Shown one piece after another: positions 1 through 13,000 of a DNA stretch of 64,000 nt. Under the pieces are notes generated by a model. It saw only the letters and a program-made list of their open reading frames with translations, searched no databases and was not told the DNA's origin. Location: assembly GCA_963576565.1 (NCBI GenBank), contig OY755039.1, positions 138,941,369 through 139,005,368 on the forward strand, in the 5' to 3' direction. Positions within the stretch are counted from its first letter, which is position 1, and each line of letters starts with the position of its first letter. The DNA is from Aspidapion aeneum. Lineage: Eukaryota > Arthropoda > Insecta > Coleoptera > Brentidae. Both the position numbers and the translations under genes were made by a program.

Positions 1-920
1 TCTAATTCCTTTGTTTTACTGAGGGACTGTAATCGAGAATAGTTTTGTTTTTTTCTCTCGCACTGGTTTAATAAAGGAAAACGAAGGAGTAGCAAAATAA
101 ATGCTGGAAGCACAAGTTAAAGTGATCACCGCTTGTTATATATCCATATTTGGTGGTGTATAATTAATCTGGTAAGGGTTTGTAAGAAGAACAGTTTCGT
201 CTTTTTCCGTTGCATTGGTTTAAAAAAGAAATAAAAGTAAAGGAAAGATCGGATAATTTTGGTGATTCTTAAAGAGAAAGGAAATAGAGTTTCCTATGGA
301 CCAAACAAAAATAGTCGATGAGTTCTTTTCTGCAGAAGTACGTTTTTGAAAACAAATTGTTTATCTAGACGGCCGATTTTTTGTTTATTTCCTAGTCTCC
401 TTCGGTTAATACGTTAATGAGTGCCTCATTTTGGAAATCTATATCAATAAAAAAATTATAGGAAGTGCGTGCCACTGTATGTACCCCTCTACTCCCTTCC
501 CGCCCGTCAACGTTTTGATGACGCGGTGTCACTTTAATACAACATCAAGTATATGTCCTTGCCATAGGCAGTTACACTTATGTGACGTTTCCAACCTCTT
601 TATTTATCATATGCATACTGAAAAAAAGGTTTGGAAAACGGCATGACTTTGAATTATTTTTACATGTGCGTTTTTTTGGTCAACCTACAGCCAGCATCTT
701 GTTATCCAGAGACAGTGCCAGTTTTACCTTTAATTTTATACCAACATGACACACATATTTAATTAAAATTAAATAAACATATTTCCTAACCAAAAATATA
801 ATAAATTTATGTGTGGCAATTAGCTTGGTAGGTAAGTAATTTTTCAAGATTTATTTTTATTTTGCGAATTTTTGCCTACCCCACTTTGATTAGCACTGCG
901 CGCCACTGAATATGACTTAC
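1..920. other. TFIP11 intron (partial), AT-rich
   Basis: Intronic sequence between exon 12 and an exon outside the window. No coding exon is visible on the minus strand. The only recognisable item is a transposon-type end, CAGTGGCGCGCAGTGC, on the minus strand at ~893-909, directly after the donor site. Confidence 0.5.
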
Positions 921-1066
921 CTCGACTCGATTGGACGGTGGCGGTGGAGGGGGTGGCTTTGAAAGCGCGTCGGCGTTTGACAGATACATCAGCGACTCCT
1001 TCGCACCCGGTTGGCTGAGTATATTGACAGCTCTGCTCATCATTTCAAGCGCCTTGTGAAAACTAT
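921..1066 (-). CDS. TFIP11: TFIP11 exon 12 (last in window)
   Basis: Codes residues ~722-770: [25 protein letters not shown] (family: FNEALDIMNRAV; PGARENIAYL), then seven prolines. The acceptor is TTGTCTTTTCAG/A and the donor GAG/GTAAGT in phase 0, so another coding exon must follow to the left of the window. Eleven bases after the donor a transposon-like end (CAGTGGCGCGCAGTGC, minus strand) begins. Confidence 0.93.
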
Positions 1067-4000
1067 CTGAAAAGACAAGAAAATAAGAGTGAGATACAAG
1101 GGTCGCTTTTTGGCATCCTGGATCTAGTAGTGTTGGGGAGACCATTTTTGGTCTAGCGACTAGGTACACGGCGCACAGAGGGGCAAAATCAAGAAAACGT
1201 GCGATTTAGTGCAGAACTCATTTATCTAATATGGGAGATATTTTTACTGAAAACTATTTATTAATAATCGCTTTACCATAGCAAGTTAGCTTCGGATAGT
1301 CAAACGTCAAACAAATGAATAAAACACCTTATCAAAGTTAGCGTGTTTTGAAAACTGACGTTGCGTAGTTGTTTTAAGAAGACAAATGAATCAATTTTGC
1401 CACAATTTTTAATGTTGATCAAGTTTGGTTAAAATAATTTTAAATATGTCAGATAATCACTATGGTGAGTACATTATTCTCGCATAAAAAAAATCCAAAA
1501 TTTTTTGTCGTTTTTCTTTAAACTGCCATTTTTGTAAAATCTTTCAAAAATTTATTATTTTCTTTAATTTTAAAAATATACATGGACACAAAGTAACTTG
1601 TCGCCCGCTGTCGCGGGCGAGTTTTCACATGTCATTTTTTATTGAACCTTCCTTTTTAAAATGATGCTACATTTAGCTGCTAGTTTTTGCTTATAAGGCC
1701 GGAATTAATTTTTTAATATTAACATTTTTCTCCAAACTTAGCGAAATATGTGCTTAAATTGTAGTATAGATATTTAAAATATAACGTACTAAATGCATAT
1801 ACATCTACACATACTATTATTATACTCAATATATATTAAGGAATAAAAGTCACACCTTATCCTGAGGCAAAAGTTTGTAGCCTGAGCGTAGCGGGGTATA
1901 TAATTGGCCAATAGCTAACAAGATACTAATTACGAATTTTAGGAGATATTTTTAAACTTTTGGATTTTTCTGCCCTAAAATTAAATTATAATTATGTGGT
2001 TTTCAGCTACTTTACTAAAAACATAATGTCTGATAGAGCCTTTTATTTTGAATTTTAAGGATAAAAAGTGACAGTTTTATCGCTAAAATAAGGATTAAAG
2101 AGGACCCTGTTCTTGTAATATATACCAAGAGATCAAAGCTTTTTATTTCAAGGTAAAAAGTTTTGAACACGAGCGTAGCGAAAGCTACAATTCGTTAAAG
2201 GATAAAAATACTCTTTTATAACGAGGTTCATTTTTAACTTATTATTTGATTTATTAATATAGATAAATTATTTTTAGTTCTGTTTAGTATAATATAAAAC
2301 ATGATTATTTATAAACAAATATAGCTTTCACTGACGTATATAGAAAAATGTCTCGGGGCGGGCCCGAGACAGTTTGGGGGGGGGGGGGGGCGAGACAACA
2401 TGAGGCCGTATTTTATGATGTTTTATGTTTGTATTCATAAAATATGTGGAAAATATCTAGAAAAATCTTAGCTTCGGGGGGTGCCCGGGCCCCCCCTTAT
2501 ATACGCCACTGAAAGCTTCTGTCAAGTCGTTTTAAAAATGGCGAAAGTCAGACAGAAGAAAAGTGTGTAAAAATTTCATGTCGGTTCTGTAAAGTATTTT
2601 TTGGGGGGGTTTAGGTGTTTTCATTTTTGAGGGGGACGATTAGTTATTGGGGAGGGGACAAACTTGGCCTTTCCCTTTCTGTAGGGTCGAAAACATAATA
2701 TAATATTTTGTAAACATTGCCGTCGTACATAGTATTTTAGGAAATATTTTGAAGCTTATTTACCACATACCTCGACTAACAGCTCGGGGTCAATTTTTTT
2801 ATTTTGGATCACTAAGTAATTCATTTTAAACATTCCTGACTACAAAGGAATACATCTATTGCACTGTGGGACTTTATCGCACCTTTTTGTGCTTCTGCCC
2901 CACTGTGCGGCCCTTCTCGCAAACCCGATTTGTTCGTATACCATATACCAAACTGATGCACGTGCCCCTTAGGATGCAAGTTTTCTTTTTTCTCTTTCTA
3001 AGAGGACTTAATTTTGTCTGACTCCTCTTTGTCGAGGGCAGGGATCTTTATACTGCGTAGCAAGTATACACAGTAGTCCCACGCTTTTACACCCCTTCCG
3101 AAAGGTAGTCCTGCTACATGTTAGACTTGCATCTATCTAAAATCGCTATCGTCCCAGCAGAACTTGGTTATAGACGATAGACTTCTTTCCTTTTCAGCGC
3201 AACAATCGCGGTCGTCGTGAGTTGACTTTAAGAGATTTTTGGTGGCGTCGTCCTGGCTTCAACTGTAGCGGGCTCCTGAGTTATTAATCCTGGCTCCTCG
3301 GTTGTTGGCTCCTGGACTACACCTGCTTATATGCTCGATGGATCTGGGTTTAAGAACCCTGTAATACCTTTGATAGATGGTTGCAGCAGTAACTCGTCAG
3401 ACACCATCCGCTTCCATCCTGAGTACCATTCTGTTACCTGGTTGTAGTCTGGGTTGTGATTCAGCCACATTGCCAGCGTTTGCAACCATCTGGGGAAAAA
3501 GTACTTCTCTAGTATTAGGGCGAGGTTGCCGATTGTTAGCATTTCTGCCCAGTCCATTACCCAGTTCCAAGGATCTGTTGGACAAAAAATAAAACGTTAT
3601 TGTGGTTCGGTTTATTGGCGAAGAGACAGACAGTATTTTACAATTATTCTTTATTCATTACGGATCGTTAAAATTACATAACTTAGAGAAATTTGAAAAG
3701 CGTAACCAATACGTGTTAAATTTGGCAACCTGACTCTCGATCTTTCTCCCTTGCTTCTTGTCCTTCACTTCACACCCTACACTGTTGCCACTTGTCTAGT
3801 GTTTTAGTACATATAGGGAAATCTCATACTTATTAAGAGAGTGGGGCTAGAGACAGACTCTGTATGTATGAACTATTTTAAAGAAAAAGAGACGCGACAA
3901 ACTTTTCAAAGTCAAACTCAACGGAGGGAAATATCGGTCCTCCATACTCTTTGCTGGAAGAAGTGGATACAGCAGCTGAAAATATAGGCTTGAGTATGAA

Positions 4001-7000
4001 CTACACTAAAACTAAAATCATAACAAACATACATAAAGATATCACGATCAGAATAAACCAAGAAAAAATAGAACAAGTATAGGAACCTGAGACTTACATT
4101 ATTACACTAAAAAAAAAATCAAACAGCTGAAATCAAGAGACGAGTAAGATTGGCCTGGGAAGCATTACGTACATTAAGATACATATTAAAAAATAAAAAA
4201 TATCCTCATTACCTCAAAAAGTGTATAACCAATGTACCCTTCTTGTACTTACCTATGGATCCCAGACCTGGACATAAAATCAAACATAGATAAGGTAACA
4301 AAAGCCCAAAGATCAATGGAAAACAAATGTTACATGTAAAGCTAACAGATAGAAAAAGGAATGAATGGATAAGAAATAAAACAAAACTAAGGAATGTCAG
4401 AGGAGAAGTAGCAAAATTAAAATGGAAATTTGCCGGTCATAATATCAGACAGAAAGACGATGGATGGAACAAATGTATTGTAAACTGGAGACCTTGGGAA
4501 AATAAAAGAAGACCCCAAATGAGATAGCGGACGATTTGAGAAACATGCGGGAACTAGATGGATGAACACGGCGACAGAAAAGAGAAGAGTGGAAGATATG
4601 TCCAAAGATGGATCGAAGAAGGCTAAATTATATGAATAGATAGTTACTCTAACATTGTTTAAAGAGAGATACGAATCTTCCGTCCTTGTTAACTCATAAG
4701 CGTCGGCAAATAAAAATGATCGATTTTTAACAAAACATACCGGGGGTTATAGACAGACGTGTTTGTTTATATGTTCCATTATTATTGTAGTAGAAAAATC
4801 TGTTGAAAAATGCATAGAAAAACTTCAGGATGCAGTCACCGAAGTTCACAGTTGGACCACAAAGTGGCGAATAAAATTAAATGAAACTAAATCAATTCTT
4901 GTTGATTTTACAAACAAAAATATAAATCACATACAAATAACAATTAACAACATTCCCGTACCATATTCAAATCAGGCAAAATATCTCATTATAACACTTG
5001 ATGCCAAATTGCGCTGGAAAGCACATGTTAAGAAAAAAAAAGAAGAACTTGAGATAAGGTATAGAAAAATGAACTGGCTAATTGGAAGGAAGTCCAATTT
5101 AACAACTCATAATAAGTTACTGCTTTATAGACAAATACTGAAACCAGTATGGACATATGGTATTCAACTATGGGGTTGTGCTAAAGAGAGTAACATTCTA
5201 GTTTTACAGATATTTCAAAATAAAGTATTAAGAAACATTGTGAATGCACCTTGGTACGTTCGAAATAGTGACCTTCATCGAGATCTAAAAATCAAAACTG
5301 TAGCAGAGACTATAAAAAAGTACGTAAAAAGCCATGAAGATAGACTCCATCGGCATGTGAATGTGGGAGCAATTCAGCTTCTAGACAATAGTATGCTAGT
5401 TCGAAGACTAAAAAGAGTGAAGCCGTTTGAGCTAGTAAACTAAGTGAATTACATAAAACAAAATAATGCTATAAACACAACACAGACTAAACAAAGCGGG
5501 GAGAACTGTTGAGTGCACCCTAAGTTTAAATCTGACTTTTCTAGTAAATTAACTTAAAACAAAATTACTAATTAGTCTTACTGACTAGATTGTAATACAA
5601 TAAACACAGTGTGTTTGACAAAAAAAATTTATTGATGTCCCTCAGTGACAACTTAATTACTTTAGTGAAATGCTCATGAACACGACAAGAAAATAACATT
5701 AACTAAATAAAATGGATCTATGACAGATCTGATACCTTCCTAGATAGCCTATTAGCACACTTCAAGTGAAGCTATGATAATCAGCCTTAAAAATAGTTTT
5801 TTGTAAATATCTCAGAAACTAAAGCTCCTACGAAGTTTTTGGTTATAACACAAATTATTGAGCCAAATATAGTCTACTATATTCCGAAAACCTTAATATT
5901 TATGCAATGCTCCGTTAAAAAACTAGCATTTTTAAAAAAATTTAATTGTCAAAAACCCGTCATTAGATTTTTTTAGGATTTTGACCAAAATCTAATCAGC
6001 TCATTAGGGTGTCGAGCACTACTTTTCCTGAAAATTTTATGAAAATCGGTTCAGCGGTTTAGGAGCTATTGTGTTACAGACAGAAAAAAATACACACACA
6101 CACACAGACAGACATCACGACGATATTGCTAGGATAGGTCAAAATACACCCCTATAACACATTTTCGGCGTTATCTCAAAAAATATTACTACGTCGAAAA
6201 CAATACCATGCTTGCGGGCTAGAAAGGTAAAAGTGTGAGATTAAAAGACTTTGATGGGTTTCTCGCGTCATGATTTCTTTAAAATATGTCATACATACAG
6301 AGTCTCTAAGTGGGGCATAGTGGCCAAGTTTTTAAAATTGTACTAGTAAAAATTTTAATAATTTAATGTAAATATTTAATATTTTATCTTCTATTAAGAA
6401 AAAGTACGCTGTTAGTTAGGTACTAAACAAAATTGTAGAGTTTTCAATAAATTGTAACACTAATATTTGTATAGGTCAGCTCTTTACAACTTTTTTAAAT
6501 TTTTTATCCCTATAAATTTTCCAAAAACGTATTGCCTCAGACAAAAAAAGTCATTTTTATCCATTACATATCTCAGATCTGACTTACAGTTTTAAAGATA
6601 TTATAATTTTTGTATAATAGTACATGACCTAAACCTCAAACACTATATACTTTTTTTATGTGTTTTTTAATATTTTTTTTCAAACTCAAAACCAGTACGA
6701 AAAGTCAAACAAGTCAAACTTGCTTTAAAAAATATTTTGGACTTCTCTTAAAAAGATAGCAGTTCAAGAACCTTCAACAAGCAAAAGGGCAAAACATTTT
6801 CTTGATTCAGCAATTTTGACCGCAAAAATCTTGCATAGTTTTTGGAAAATCATGTAATCTCAAATACCAAAAACTAATCTTAAAAACCAATCAGACAGTT
6901 ACCGGCGTGTGCAAAATTTGGTTTAAATTCGTCAATCAATCAATGGAGTAATAGCCTGACATATTTAAAAAAAATGGAAAAAACAGTCAAATTCGGACTA

Positions 7001-10000
7001 ATTTAACCGTATAATGAAAGTGAGGTCCTGCAAGGGTTCAGACTCCAAGTAACATTTCTTTATTTATAGCAGAAGCTAAAAGGTTGCCAGCGCCTTTCCT
7101 TAAAACCATTAGTTTCAATGTTTGGTCGCTAGCACGTTCCCATTACCCTTATATACCCTTTAGACCTCCTAAATGGGACTCCCCAATTGGTGGTGGCAAC
7201 CTATGTATTAAACTCACTATAAAACCATAAGAAATAAACTCCAGCTTCGCCCTCTAGCGGTTCCACCAGTATAGAACTTTTTGGAGCCTAAAGCTATTAT
7301 GCCAGGTTCTAAAAGCAACTCAGAAACGTCCTCTATCCTATTATAAAACTAGATTTGGTAATTTGGTATCCTGGCGATTCTGTTGAATACCATAATACCT
7401 TTAGAGAAAAGAAGTTTTCCTATAAAAGCTATGGCGATATTTTAGATTCACAATGGCTGTATAAAATAATTTAGGTCACAAAATTGCCAAAAATGTCAGA
7501 GTCCCAAAATTAATTTATCACATAAAAATATACCGAGTTTGTCGTTTTGTTGAAGATCAAATTGCCTGCTAGATTTATTTTTCTGATAAAATCGTATCTG
7601 AAAAGCTCTCAAAACAAGCGCGCCAGCTCAAGAATGCTTTTTAATAGTTTTTTGATAACAAAATAACAAATATTTAAAATTAAAAAAAATCATTTACACT
7701 ATTCACCATTAAAAAAGTCTGTTTGGTTCACATAAATCAAAATTAAAGTAAAATTATTGTTAAAAAACACTGCTAAAACGACTAGATAAATATTTTTTCT
7801 TTACAATATTTTTTAAATAAATTTATATACGCCATTATGGTTTTATAGTGGTCACTTGGTTTTATTTGTTACTGTATCGCAACAAGGATTTTTGAGTGTC
7901 CTTATGAAACCAACAAAAAAGAACAAAGTAAACATAGTCAACATAACCTCACTTAAATTTTTTGTATTTGTTTTTAAAGTGTTTAAAAGAGTATAATTCA
8001 ACACTTTTAAATGTTTTTGATCGTGCAATTTCGACACAATCGAGAGGGTCAGTGCAATGATATTCGTTGTGCCTTCAGGTTGGAGGGCAACCTCTTACAT
8101 TGGCCGTCTAAACAGACCTTATCTAGGCCTGGGTTTCCTACCCAGGAGGACGAAAACTCAACAATTATTAATTATTGGGCTTTAAATAATCAATCTTGCA
8201 ATAGGTAGGTACCAATCTGTACCTAGGTATATTTATTATTTTTACAAGAAATACCTAAAAAAAATAAAACACGAAAGTATTTTCTTACTTCTGTTAGAAC
8301 CCTCAACGAAACAAGGTTTTATATGGCCGCCTATTTAAATAATATTTAATATACAGCTATGGGTAACTATAAATACAAAAGAATTAAGTTTACCTTTAAG
8401 CCCTCCTATAAAACCTTTTTAAAATGCCTAAAAGTAATGGCAAAAACCAAAAAGTTTATATTTACCACTCTTAAAAACCTTAAGGAAACTAGGTTCATAT
8501 TTACTTTTAAACTACTGGTAACTATAAAAACAAAAGGATATAAGATAACCTTTTAGCTTATTATAAAACACTTTTGTGATGACCTAAAGTAATGAAAAAA
8601 ACTAAATGACCAAAGTTTATATTTATTTATTTTTAAAAACTTTAGGTAAAATTGTTTTATAAGACCATCTTTATAAATCAGAAATCAATAAAACCAAAAG
8701 TATCTAAAAGGAACAGAAGGAATATCAGTTTTATTATACTCCCTCTATAAATCACTTTTTGGTTGTATAACACCCCTTTAGGTAATTGGCAATATAAATT
8801 ACCTTTATGTAGCCAAATTGATCCTAAAACCCATAACAGCACCCTCTAAATAACCTAGGAACCAAATTAAAAAACCTTGAGTGGTAATAATGTTACTTGG
8901 GACAAGCCTCAAAATTCGGCACTTGCCTATTTCGGATCTAGCCCAATTTCAATAGTGTTCTTCAGAATACTTTTTAGCTTGAATTATGGGACAGTTATCG
9001 CGAACCAAAGGAAGTACATAAAAAACGGCAATTTTGGTCAGTTTTTCCCCATTTTCCCATACTTAAGAATTCCCGATTTTTCCAAAATTAATATATTTGG
9101 TCTGCCCTCGGTTGTCAATGATAGTGCCAAGTTTCATCCTTCTACGTTAAGGGCGCAAGGTATTGAAAAAAATCTGGACATAGAAAAAAGTTAAACTACC
9201 TTACCGAGCAACTGCTGATGGGGGTTAATGACCATATTTTGCATGCAAAGTTGCAGTTTTGGAACGATGTGCTTCAGCAAAAACGCCGAGTAGGTGCCCT
9301 TTGAGAGGGCTCTCGCCCAGGGCTGCAACATCAGCTTGGCAGAGCCGTCCGATGGGTGCCAGTTGGTTAGGGCGGTCCCCAATTTTTCCATTATTATTGG
9401 GTACACTTTCTGTTGAAGCTTGTCATCTGAAAATTAAACGGATATTTATTAGTTAAAGAACATATAACCTGATAGAAGTAATTATTGTACAGCGTGTCCC
9501 ATTTTCGATGGGATTAAATGGGAAACTCGGTTATTATTAAAGATATTGATATTCTGATTGCACCTTAGCGTGCTCTTTTTTTAAACTTAAAAATGGTGTA
9601 ATCAGATTTTTGCTATATCTTGTAGTTTCTCTAATACAGGAAGTTTTTGGAAAAATTGCATTTTTAATAATCCCTTATATCTCACTTATTTTGCGAGATA
9701 TGTTTATTCTGTAAAAACTTTTCTATGGAAACTTTTTAAAAGGAAAATAATGACGTTGTCAGTTTTTTAAAATATTGTTTAGTTTTTGAGATATGGTATT
9801 TATCATAAAAAAATTAAATACGGACCTGTATTTTTTTATCACTAATTTGATTGGCTTCATGCCACAAAATAATAAATCTAATATGCTTTTTATTTTAAGA
9901 TTAAAAAAAAATATTGACTATTTTAAAAAGAAATTTAGTCCGAACCTGGAAATTTCCAACATAAATATAATTTAAAAATTGCTAGTTAATCGATTTTTAG

Positions 10001-13000
10001 TTTAACTGTTTTGATTCTTAGCAAATTAAAATGGTTTTACGTTAATTTAAGGATTTATTTGAAACAAAGTCTACGACAAATACAAAAAAAATAACGAATT
10101 ACAAAAAATAATAACTAATTTTTCTTTAATGGTATAAATGTTCAAACTGATTGCCATTATGTGTGAGACATTGTTGGTATTTTTGATTCGCTTAATAATA
10201 TTTCTGCCGCTTAAATATTGCGATTTTGTTGTTTGAAGAAAGCAATCAAAAATATTACAAAATCTGGATATGGTCGATTTTTAGCCATTTTAGAATAATT
10301 TTGAGTGAGCTATTCACAAAAATGACACGTAAAATGACAATTTCAATTCCACGCTTTTGTTTTTCCATGTTGAAGTAAATTTCATGAGTTACTGTGCTAC
10401 CATCAAATAATTTGGTTTATTACTTCATTTATAAATCTTTTAATTAACGTTTCAAAACGGATAAACTAAAAATCGTCCAACTAGTATGTCTTGCAATTTT
10501 TAATTTATATTTACGTTGGAAATTTCCAGGATTGGACTAAAATTTTTGTAAAAATTTTAAATATTTTTTTTAGTCTTAAAACAATTTTTTTAAAAGTTTT
10601 ATCATTTTAAGATACTAATAGCATGAAAACAACCTAAGCTCACACTAGGTACTATAGTTATAGTGTACGTGTCAGCTAATATAACTAAAAACTGAAATAT
10701 ATTTTATTCAACTCCAGACTCAATTACCTTTCGTTTGATACCACACAAGCCATGTTTTGACTTAAACTCTAATTTTTTAAATCTACCCCCACCCTTAAAA
10801 AAAAATTAAAATGTATTTTGTTTAACTCCAGACTCAATTACCTTTCGTTTGATATCACACACGCCATATTTTCACTTAAACTCTAATTTTTGACATCTAC
10901 CCCCACCCTTTTTTTTTAAATAAACTAAAATTCATTTTGTTTAACTCCAGACTTAATTACCTTTCGTTTGATATCACACACGCCATATTTTCACATAAAC
11001 TCTAATTTTTGGAATCTACCCCCACCCGTTTATTTGGCTTGCGTTCGGTGGATTTTTAAATGGGACCATCACGGCCCAAGACCCAACTTAGGTACCAAAT
11101 TTCATTAAAATCGGACAAGCCGTTTTTGAGTTATGCGGGTTGGTCGTTACAGACAGACATACATACAGACAGACAGACAGCACAACAAAAAAGTTTCAAA
11201 ATCATCTGAAACGCAAAGATATATAAAAATTTTTGAAATCGGAGCAACTTTTTTTTTTTCAAAAAAATTAGGATCACCATAGCTCACACTACTTATATAG
11301 TAGTAGTGTGAGCTAATAGTAATAGAAAAAATCCAGGTCCGTATTTAATGTTTTTATGATAAATACCATCTCACAAACGAAACAATATTTAAAAAAATTG
11401 ATAACGTCATTATTTTGCTCTAAAAAAGTTGCTACAGAGAGGTTTTTACAGAATAAAAATATCTTCCAAAATAAGCGAGATATAAGGAATTATTAAAAAT
11501 GCAATTTTTTCAAAAACTCCCTGTATTAGCGAAACCATGGGGTATAGCAAAAATCTGATTACACCATTTTTAAGGGCTCAAAAAAAGAGCACGGTAAGGT
11601 GCAATCAGAAAATCGATATCTGTAATAATAACCGAGTTTCCCATTTAATCCCATCGAAAATGGGACACGCTGTACAGGGCGGGCCAAATTCGATGTTTTA
11701 TAGGGTTTTTAATGTAATTTGTAAGCTTTTCGCGAAAATATTAACAGATAGACTAACATCAAAATATGACGGATATCAATCAAAAGAACAAGCAGGCTTC
11801 AGAAAAGGTTTCAGTACCGTTGACCACCTATTAACCATGAAAATCCTAATAAAACGAACCAACGAATACAAAATTCCAGTATATATTGCGTTTATAGACT
11901 TTAAAAAAGCTTTCGATAGCATTGAGCACTGGGCAATAAAGGCATCTTTAATTAATAGCCGAATAGATCAGATACACAGACTTGATAGCCAATATATATA
12001 GGGAAGCAACTACATCAATCAAAATCCACGAAGGAACCAAGCCAATCCGCATAAGAATATGTGTGAGACAGGGTGACACAATATTCCCTATTTACCCAGG
12101 CCCTAGAAGATGTTTTTAAACACTTAGATTGGAAAAAAATAGGCATCAAAGTAAGCGGACTATACTTAAACCACCTAAGATATGCTGATGATATCGCCTT
12201 AACAACAGACAAGAGAAAAGAACTGATAAAAATGCTGGAAGAACTGGATACAGCAGCTAAAAATATAGGCTTGAGTATGAACATTAAAACTAAAATCATA
12301 ACAAATACAGATGAAGATATCACGATCAGAATAAGCCGCACTTGCCGCTTCTCGAGCGTGATAGGGATCGCCTTGCGAGTGACCATACCCGTAAAAAAAA
12401 AAAAAAAAACAAACCAAGAAAAAAGAGAACACGTGGAGGAATATAATATAGACCTGGGACAAATTATTAAACTAAAAAACGAAAACTAAACAGCTGAAAT
12501 CAAGAGAAGAGTAAGATTGGCCTGGGCAGCATTCGGTAAATTAAGCTACATATTAAAAAATATTCTCAGTACCTCAAAGTGAATGGATCCTGACCCGGAC
12601 ACTTACAAAATCAAACATGGATAAGGTTACAAAAGTGAAATGGAAAATAATTCACGTAAAATATGTGCGGGTTGGGGAAAAATGTTCGGGAGAAGTAAGA
12701 GAGTGCCGTTTCATAGGTAAGTACTTGTATTTTTCTTTATAATTTGTTAATAAAGTTAAGAGTGGTTTATAGATGCCATTAAACACTCTTAATGGTATCC
12801 ACTAGAGTCCCTGTATGTTGACATATTTGGATATATTAATACATCCAAATATGTCAACATACAGGGACTCTAGTGTCCACAATAAACATGCACAATTAAT
12901 TTTGAAAAAACTACAAATTTAATCTGCAATTTGATAAATTTTTACCCGATCAACAAGTTTTTAGAAAAAAACATAATAGACATAAGCTTAAATTTTGAAC

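Noticed and set aside
3377..3592. Plus-strand open frame opposite TFIP11 exon 11
   Set aside because: Shadow of the real exon on the minus strand; no family match.
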